Origin: an uncultured Fibrobacter sp. | Lineage (GTDB): Bacteria > Fibrobacterota > Fibrobacteria > Fibrobacterales > Fibrobacteraceae | DNA length: 63,823 nucleotides | Direction: 5' to 3' | Assembly (NCBI GenBank): GCA_900313675.1 | Contig: OMSO01000009.1 | Coordinates: forward strand, 1 to 63,823 | Part shown: piece by piece, positions 58,474 through 63,823 of the stretch | Position numbering within the stretch: the first letter of the stretch is position 1 | Layout: each line of letters starts with the position of its first letter | Position numbers and translations under genes: made by a program | Notes under the pieces: generated by a model | What the model was told of the DNA's origin: nothing | Databases searched by the model: none | Seen by the model: only the letters and a program-made list of their open reading frames with translations

Positions 58474-60432
58474 ATGATGGGATTTACGGATGCTTCTTTG
58501 CGAACGCACCTTATTGGGGCGTGCCTCTTTCTCTTGTCCGCAACCGCGGTACAAGCTCAAGTTACTTTCACCGATGCCGCTGGCTCTCTAGAATCCGCCT
58601 ACGCCATGTGGACAGATGACGGCTCTGACAGCTACAACGTCTACTATTCCGGCAACGGATCCACCGACAAGAAGGTGGATGCAGAACTAGTACGCAAGTA
58701 CGGCTCCACCTGGCGCGTTGACATTCCGGGCCTCAAGGCTGGCAGCTACACGCTGAAAGTGGCAAGCGTCAAGGGCGGCAAAGAAGGCACATCGACGACA
58801 TCGAAGGCCCTTACCGTCAAGGCCCACGACCGTTCAGGATTCGCCTTCAGCAACAGCCACGTTCCTGGAGCCTATAAAAAAGATGGAACCCTTAAGGACG
58901 GGGCCATCGTCCTATACATTACTGAAAGCACCAAGAACACAGTCTCTCTGGACGTGGTCACCAGCAGCAAGGGGGCAACAACCTCATATACCGGGTTGCA
59001 AGCTATTCTCGACGGTTTTAAGAAGGGGATTGACACGCGTCCGCTTGACATCCGTCTTATCGGAAACATCACGGACCCTGCAGAATTAAACAACGGCGAT
59101 ATCGTTATCGACCACAATAAAAAAGAAGGCCTTTCTATAACCTTTGAAGGTATAGGCATGGATGCCACCATCAATGGCTGGGGTATTCGCGTCAAAGGTG
59201 CCCAAGACGTAGAAATTCGCAACCTGGGAATCATGAATGTAGATTCCGAGGAAGACGACAATATCGGTCTGCAGCAAGACAACAAATACGTTTGGGTCCA
59301 TAACTGCGACTTCTTTTACGGGGAAGCTGGCTCCGATGCCGACCAGAAAAAGGGAGACGGAGCATTGGACTGCAAAAAGTCCACCTACGTGACCTTCAGC
59401 TACAACCACTTCTGGGACAACGGAAAATCTAATTTGGTCGGCCTTTCAGAAGGTACCACCGAAGGCCTCTACATCACCTTTCACCACAACTGGTACGACC
59501 ACTCCGACAGCCGCCACCCGCGTGTGCGTTACTACAGCGCCCATGTGTACAACAACTACTATGACGGAAACGCCAAGTATGGCGCGGGTTCTACTCTGGG
59601 ATCTTCCGTATTCATGGAAGCAAACTACTTCCGTAACTGCAAGTATCCCATGCTCACGGCAATGCAAGGAAGCGACGTGTACGAAGGCAGCACCACCCGC
59701 AGCACCGGCAAGGGAACCTTCAGCGGCGAAGACGGAGGCTCCATTAAGGCCTATAACAACCATATGGAAGGAACCTATACATTTATTCCATATGGAGCAT
59801 CAAAGTACATACAAAAAGGGAAAGAAACTTCTAGCGGATCCATCAACACCCAGGCAGATTTCGACGCCTACGTGGTAGAATCCCGCAACACAAAAGTCCC
59901 AACAACTGTAAAGTCCTATAAGGGCTCCAACACCTACAACAACTTCGACACCGACAACTCACTCATGTACAGTTATACCGCCGATACGCCGGAACAGGCC
60001 GTCGAAAACATTCGAGCTTACGCAGGCCGCGTACAAGGCGGAGACTTCCGCTGGACCTTCGATAATTCCACAGACGACGCCTCCAGCAGCGTAAACCAGG
60101 CCCTTAAAGACGCCCTAACGGCCTATAGCGGCTGGGACGGAACCGTGTCCATCGAAAGTTCATCGAGCAGCGACGAGTCTTCGTCTTCGCAGGCGTCTAG
60201 CGAAAGTTCCTCCGAGCAAAATCAGGGAATTATCGTCGGGCAACGCCTTGAAATCAGCGGCCAGGAAATGTACCGCATCAACGTGTTCAGCATAACCGGG
60301 AAAAAAGTCCTTAGCAGCTACGGCAACGCCATCGACCTGTCAAGTCTGCCATCTGGAAACTACATTGTACAACGGACCAGCGCCACAAGCAGCACGCTAC
60401 AAAAAATCTACGTGAAGCGAACTACTTTTTAA
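58474..60432 (+). CDS. Secreted pectate lyase (PL1 family) with C-terminal sorting-type domain
   Basis: This 652-residue protein has a signal peptide (LIGACLFLLSATAVQAQ) and an N-terminal FN3-like domain (about 28-115). The PL1 beta-helix is at about 120-540: NKYVWVHNCDF, GDGALDCKKSTYVTFSYNHFWDNGK (Ca-binding region) and HPRVRYYSAHVYNNYYDG (catalytic Arg region). It ends with a Ser-rich linker (about 560-585) and a C-terminal sorting-like domain (INVFSITGKKVLSSYGNAID, YIVQ). It would cleave polygalacturonate by beta-elimination outside the cell. Its 3' end overlaps the convergent GH16 gene by 11 nt. The ATG at 58477 is an alternative start. Confidence 0.88.
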   Translation: MMGFTDASLRTHLIGACLFLLSATAVQAQVTFTDAAGSLESAYAMWTDDGSDSYNVYYSGNGSTDKKVDAELVRKYGSTWRVDIPGLKAGSYTLKVASVKGGKEGTSTTSKALTVKAHDRSGFAFSNSHVPGAYKKDGTLKDGAIVLYITESTKNTVSLDVVTSSKGATTSYTGLQAILDGFKKGIDTRPLDIRLIGNITDPAELNNGDIVIDHNKKEGLSITFEGIGMDATINGWGIRVKGAQDVEIRNLGIMNVDSEEDDNIGLQQDNKYVWVHNCDFFYGEAGSDADQKKGDGALDCKKSTYVTFSYNHFWDNGKSNLVGLSEGTTEGLYITFHHNWYDHSDSRHPRVRYYSAHVYNNYYDGNAKYGAGSTLGSSVFMEANYFRNCKYPMLTAMQGSDVYEGSTTRSTGKGTFSGEDGGSIKAYNNHMEGTYTFIPYGASKYIQKGKETSSGSINTQADFDAYVVESRNTKVPTTVKSYKGSNTYNNFDTDNSLMYSYTADTPEQAVENIRAYAGRVQGGDFRWTFDNSTDDASSSVNQALKDALTAYSGWDGTVSIESSSSSDESSSSQASSESSSEQNQGIIVGQRLEISGQEMYRINVFSITGKKVLSSYGNAIDLSSLPSGNYIVQRTSATSSTLQKIYVKRTTF

Positions 60433-61924
60433 ACATCTTCGCATCTAGCCGTTTGCCGTCGGAAACCATCATATGGTAAATGCCCGGAACAAGGGTCTGC
60501 ACATCCATAGTCGCACCATGTGCAACCCATTGGCGCATCACCTCACGTCCCCTTAAATCCAAAACGCGGATTTCGACACCCCTGCTAAAAGCATTGCCCA
60601 ATTCTACAGACAGATTGCCATTTGTGTAACGGATGGATGTTCCATAAGAATACGCATTTGGATCAGATGCTAGAGCCTCCGGTCCATCAGGACTGTCGGG
60701 TTCCTGGGTTTTCTGGGGCAAAATTCTCCACATCTGGTTCCATTCCCAATCGTCGGCCCAACTCTGCACTACCCGTTCGCCATCAGTTGTGGCTCGGAGA
60801 TACATGTTGCTGTTCTGCATTTTCATGCGCACCACGGTTCCCTCATAGCCCGCCTGCTTTTCCATAATCACTTTCTGATGGGCACCGCCGTTCCACTGGT
60901 AGAGTCCCATAGTGACACCAGCATCTTTCGATTCGTCGGGAACATCAATGGAAAGGTCTCCGAAGCCGAAACGGAAAGTCGTCGAAGAAAGCGGAGTTAC
61001 CACCACCAAGGCACTGTCGCTATCGCAGTCACCCAGGGCTAGTTTGTTTTCTGACGTGCGAACCATGCAGGTGCCAAAGTTCATGGAGAAAATCTTCACC
61101 GTGTCGGGCTTTGCGGGTTTCGCCTGCCACACGCGAATCCAGTCCGCTTCGAAGTAGGCGGGCTTGTCCGCCGTAATCTCGATATCGTCGCCCGCCCAGC
61201 CCCCGATGGCCAGGTTTACAATGATGTATTGCGCCGTAAGCTGGCTGATTTCGGTCGGGCGGTTGTAACTGGCAAACCTCTTATCGTCAAAGTAAAAACT
61301 GAGGGTAGATTCGTCCCACTCTACGCCGTAAGTGTGAAAATCTGCGGAGCGGTCCACATCGTCGTCCTTGTGTCCACCAAAGGAAGCTTCGTGATCCCAT
61401 GCCGAACCGTGGCCACTGTACCAGCTGGGGTCCGTATAGTGCAGGTAGTAATGGTGCTGCTTGCGAGAGGCCGGAATTTCCAGAATGTCAATCTCCGGAG
61501 GCCAACCGTCTTGCAAAGTCCAAAAAGCAGGCCAGGTCCCTTTTTGCGACGGAGCCTTAAAACGGCCCTCGATGTAGCCGTACTTGACTTCGAAATGGCC
61601 CCTGGTGTCGATGGCACCAGAGGTATAATCTACCGGGATTTCCTTGTTGTTGAATTTAGCCTTGCGGCCGTTAGCATCGGGGTGGGTTTTCTTTTCGCCC
61701 TTGAGTTTCAGGGTGCCATCGGAGACAATGACATTTTCTTCGGCACAATAGGCCCGATGGTTGTGGGTGGGGCCCCAATTGTAGGTCGGGTTCCACTTGG
61801 TCTTGTCGAGAGAGGTTCCGTCGAAATTATCTTCGAACACCTTTTTCCAACCACCGAAATTAGCGGGAGGATCCGCAAAGGAAAGGGACACTGCGATGGC
61901 AGCCAGTAGAACTACAAACAACAT
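60422..61924 (-). CDS. Secreted GH16 beta-glucanase with ricin-type and C-terminal sorting domains
   Basis: A 500-residue protein. Signal peptide (MLFVVLLAAIAVSLSFA), then a GH16 domain (about 22-265) with the catalytic EIDILE motif in WPPEIDILEIPA, and GYIEGRFKAPSQKGTWPAFW, YGVEWDESTLSFYFDD and VNLAIGGWAGDD. Residues 270-400 look like a ricin B/beta-trefoil carbohydrate-binding unit (QWNGGAHQKVIMEK, MWRILPQ). The last 70 residues are a sorting-like domain (VEIRVLDLRGREVMRQWV). It probably cuts beta-1,3 or mixed-linkage glucan. A GAGG Shine-Dalgarno precedes the ATG; it converges with the pectate lyase gene. Confidence 0.9.
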   Translation of the reverse strand: MLFVVLLAAIAVSLSFADPPANFGGWKKVFEDNFDGTSLDKTKWNPTYNWGPTHNHRAYCAEENVIVSDGTLKLKGEKKTHPDANGRKAKFNNKEIPVDYTSGAIDTRGHFEVKYGYIEGRFKAPSQKGTWPAFWTLQDGWPPEIDILEIPASRKQHHYYLHYTDPSWYSGHGSAWDHEASFGGHKDDDVDRSADFHTYGVEWDESTLSFYFDDKRFASYNRPTEISQLTAQYIIVNLAIGGWAGDDIEITADKPAYFEADWIRVWQAKPAKPDTVKIFSMNFGTCMVRTSENKLALGDCDSDSALVVVTPLSSTTFRFGFGDLSIDVPDESKDAGVTMGLYQWNGGAHQKVIMEKQAGYEGTVVRMKMQNSNMYLRATTDGERVVQSWADDWEWNQMWRILPQKTQEPDSPDGPEALASDPNAYSYGTSIRYTNGNLSVELGNAFSRGVEIRVLDLRGREVMRQWVAHGATMDVQTLVPGIYHMMVSDGKRLDAKMFKK

Positions 61925-62038
61925 ACCAGACCTCGTTTACCCAACCCAACAAAGCCCTAGGTATGTAAAATATACCTACGAATAAACTTTTTTCAAAGAG
62001 AAAAGATTTTTACAAAGCAAAAAAAAACAAAAGCAAAA

Positions 62039-63502
62039 CTACCGCTTGCGACGCGGGAGCTCGCCCCTGTGGTTTTCAAGCCACACGGCATCTTCCAAAG
62101 CGCGCTCGGCCTCTGTCGCCCAGTCGGAGTCGGGATATTGCTGCACCACTTCGCGGTAGCGTGAAGCGGCACTGTGGAAATCGCGAAGTTCGCGATAAAT
62201 GTTACCCATCTGGAGCAGTGCGAAATAGCGGTCTTCGGGAGAAAGCTCCGTTTCCAGCATTACCTTATAAACCTGCAGGGCTTCTTCGAAACTGCCCGAC
62301 TTGAAAAGGTCGTTGGCTCGGGCGATGGAATAGGCCTTGGCCGGTGCGGGAGCGATTTTCTGGGCCGTAGCCGCAGGAGCCGTTTCCGGCGCTGCAGACA
62401 CTTCCTGACCAGTCGTGGCCGCAGAATCGACGGTTGCATTTTTCATCTCGGCAAGGCGGTCTTCTACAGCCTTGCGGAACTCACCGTTAGGGCCTGCCTT
62501 CTTGATGTAGGCCGCCAAGGACTTCTTTTCCAAATCCGTCTTGTTCTGGGCCTTGTAAATAAGGGATAGGTAGTAGTGGACATCGGCAGCGCCGTCCTTG
62601 TACTCCTTGCCCTTGTTCAAGTTGAATTCGGCCTTATCGTATTCTCCCATCTTTAGGCGGGTGACGCCGGCGTAGTAGTAGGCACCCACGTGCCCCGGAG
62701 TCTTTTTCAGCACTTCACGCCACATCTTGGCGGCATCTTCGTACTTACCCTGAGCAAGAAAAGCCTTGCCCTTTTCAAAAGGATCGTCGGGATTTGCGGC
62801 AGGAGTCTCGGCAGCAGGAGCCGATGCGGCTGGTTGTGCAGACGCAGCCTGTGCGGCTTCGGGAGCGGCAGGTTGCGTTGCCGGAGCGGCCTGAGCAGGA
62901 GCTTGCTGAACAGCCTCAGCAGCAACGGTCTGTGCGGGAGCAGGTTGAGGTGCGGGAGCTGCCTGTGCGGGCTGTTCAGCAGCAGGTGCGGCCTGGGGAG
63001 CAGCCTCCTGTACCGGTGCAGGGGCTTGTTCAGATGTCTGTGCCGTTGCGGCAGGAGCGGGCTGTTCCGGCGCGGTCGCGGCAGGAGCAGCAGGTGCGGC
63101 GGCCTGTTCAGCAACCGATTCCGTCACTACAGGCTCAGGGGGCCTGTTCTTCGGGTCCTTGGCAAGTTCGGCTTCGGCCTTGGCCTTTTGGCCCAGCTTT
63201 TCATAGACCTTCGCCGCACCTTCGTAGGCGGCGCTCATGGTGGGCGTGAACTTGTAGGCCAGGCGGTAATTGGCCAATGCCCTGCTGTAGTCGGGCTTGG
63301 GCATCTTGATATAGACTTCGGCGGCGGCAAAGTAGGCGTCGGAATTCTGGGGCTGTTCAGCAAGGACCGCACGGTATTCACCGAGGGCCTTTTCGTATTC
63401 ACCCTGGGCGAGGAATCGGGCCCCCTGTTCAAAACGCGGATCGTCAGCAAAAGACGCACCAATCAGGAGCGCCAACGCAATAAAAGGAACGCGGATATTC
63501 AT
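62039..63502 (-). CDS. Exported TPR protein with a long Ala/Pro-rich linker
   Basis: A 487-residue protein with signal peptide (FIALALLIGASFA). TPR units follow at about 25-130 (FEQGARFLAQGEYEKALGEY, AYEGAAKVYEKLGQKAKAEAEL), then an Ala/Pro/Gln-rich disordered linker at about 140-250, and more TPRs at about 255-345 (FEKGKAFLAQGKYEDAAKMW, AYYYAGVTRLKMGEYDKAEF) and 405-470 (LFKSGSFEEALQVYK, YRELRDFHSAASRYREVV). It is probably a periplasmic scaffold. The start at 63502 is set by the signal peptide and a TATCTT box 8 nt upstream. The linker is almost all one codon-biased repeat and may vary in length. Confidence 0.78.
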   Translation of the reverse strand: MNIRVPFIALALLIGASFADDPRFEQGARFLAQGEYEKALGEYRAVLAEQPQNSDAYFAAAEVYIKMPKPDYSRALANYRLAYKFTPTMSAAYEGAAKVYEKLGQKAKAEAELAKDPKNRPPEPVVTESVAEQAAAPAAPAATAPEQPAPAATAQTSEQAPAPVQEAAPQAAPAAEQPAQAAPAPQPAPAQTVAAEAVQQAPAQAAPATQPAAPEAAQAASAQPAASAPAAETPAANPDDPFEKGKAFLAQGKYEDAAKMWREVLKKTPGHVGAYYYAGVTRLKMGEYDKAEFNLNKGKEYKDGAADVHYYLSLIYKAQNKTDLEKKSLAAYIKKAGPNGEFRKAVEDRLAEMKNATVDSAATTGQEVSAAPETAPAATAQKIAPAPAKAYSIARANDLFKSGSFEEALQVYKVMLETELSPEDRYFALLQMGNIYRELRDFHSAASRYREVVQQYPDSDWATEAERALEDAVWLENHRGELPRRKR

Positions 63503-63510
63503 ACATAAAA

Positions 63511-63516
63511 AAGATA
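63511..63516 (-). promoter_or_regulatory. -10 box of the TPR gene
   Basis: On the minus strand TATCTT, an 8-nt gap and the ATG at 63502. Confidence 0.45.
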
Positions 63517-63561
63517 CAAAAAATCCCCGGCCCACATTTGTGAAGTCGAGGATTTTTATAG

Positions 63562-63592
63562 GAGATCCCCGCCTACACGGGGATGACAATCG
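63562..63592. repeat. GGGGATGAC-type intergenic palindrome
   Basis: GATCCCCG, loop CCTACA and CGGGGATGAC. It lies just downstream of argG and probably marks its transcript end. Confidence 0.55.
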
Positions 63593-63603
63593 GGACGAAC
63601 CGA

Positions 63604-63823
63604 CTACTTCTTCGGGAGCACCACCGGCTTGCCGAAGTCGACGTTGGTCTTGTTGCCGAGCAACAGGGCGCGCGTCTTGAGCGGAAGGCCGAAGCAGCGG
63701 ATGAAGCCCGTAGCATCCTTCTGATCGTACATGTCGACGTCGGTGAATCCGCCGAGGCCCATGTCGTAGAGGCTGTAGGGGCTCTTGATGCCGGCCGGGA
63801 TGATGTTGCCCTTGTAGAGCTTG
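63604..63823 (-). CDS. argG: Argininosuccinate synthase, C-terminal end (partial)
   Basis: Only the last 72 residues are in the window; the gene continues beyond 63823. They read [20 protein letters not shown], then [18 protein letters not shown] and end in VVLPKK. This is the C-terminal helix region of ArgG, which makes argininosuccinate from citrulline and aspartate. argH at 30133 carries out the next step. The stop codon is at 63604-63606. Confidence 0.88.
   Translation of the reverse strand, partial: KLYKGNIIPAGIKSPYSLYDMGLGGFTDVDMYDQKDATGFIRCFGLPLKTRALLLGNKTNVDFGKPVVLPKK

Overview
The window looks like a piece of a Fibrobacter (Fibrobacterota) chromosome. The evidence is two secreted proteins with the 'Fibrobacter succinogenes major paralogous domain' (FISUMP), a type III glutamine synthetase, polysaccharidases with Ser-rich linkers and C-terminal sorting-type domains, and many intergenic palindromic repeats. 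No rRNA, tRNA, CRISPR array, transposase-type insertion sequence or prophage was recognised. All calls are by reading motifs; no database search was possible.

Layout. 1-378: 3' end of carB, interrupted by a palindromic insert that shifts the frame. 509-2863: a FISUMP lipoprotein, a DinJ/YafQ-type toxin-antitoxin pair and a GNAT acetyltransferase. 3015-18425: a nitrogen-assimilation block with glnK-amt, the gltB-gltD-nadE operon (minus strand) and glnN. Each of the three transcription units has a near-perfect sigma-54 promoter and a TTAC-N7-GTAA-like site 85-120 bp further upstream. gltB carries a 19-bp tandem duplication that breaks the frame just after the catalytic Cys. Between gltB and glnN sits a low-GC accessory stretch (13222-16103): a GNAT-like/small-protein pair flanked by direct repeats, then a radical SAM protein coupled to a zinc-ribbon protein.

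18520-30098: a YhcC-type radical SAM gene, then an aryl-polyene-type (APE) lipid/pigment cluster. It has two ACPs, an AMP-ligase/hotdog fusion, GT2, acyltransferase, aromatic ammonia-lyase, thioesterase, lipoprotein, ketosynthase and dehydratase on the minus strand, with a divergent methyltransferase and chain-length factor. argH follows. 31644-37010: a six-gene minus-strand envelope operon built around a MotA/TolQ-like protein with a long helical tail and a MotB/OmpA-like partner (ZorA/ZorB-like), plus a lipoprotein, a beta-helix protein and two unrecognised proteins. 37099-45214: tadA, an AhbD/NirJ-like radical SAM gene, an Omp85-like protein, a 961-residue outer-membrane protein, a DUF2914-like protein and an MglB/MglA pair.

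45513-63823: rpsT, a DegT-type aminotransferase, an Rpn-type nuclease, a second FISUMP lipoprotein, a small coiled-coil lipoprotein, an operon with a FecCD-type ABC importer and a TraB/GumN protein, nspC, two small unknown genes, an AAA_14/DUF4143 ATPase, tsaE-rlmI, a convergent pectate lyase/GH16 glucanase pair, a TPR protein and the 3' end of argG.

Two themes run through the window. Many first genes of transcription units have a TATMTT-like -10 box only 6-8 nt before the ATG and no Shine-Dalgarno sequence, which suggests leaderless mRNAs. Several families of hairpin repeats sit at gene ends, and some supply stop or start codons or disrupt genes.
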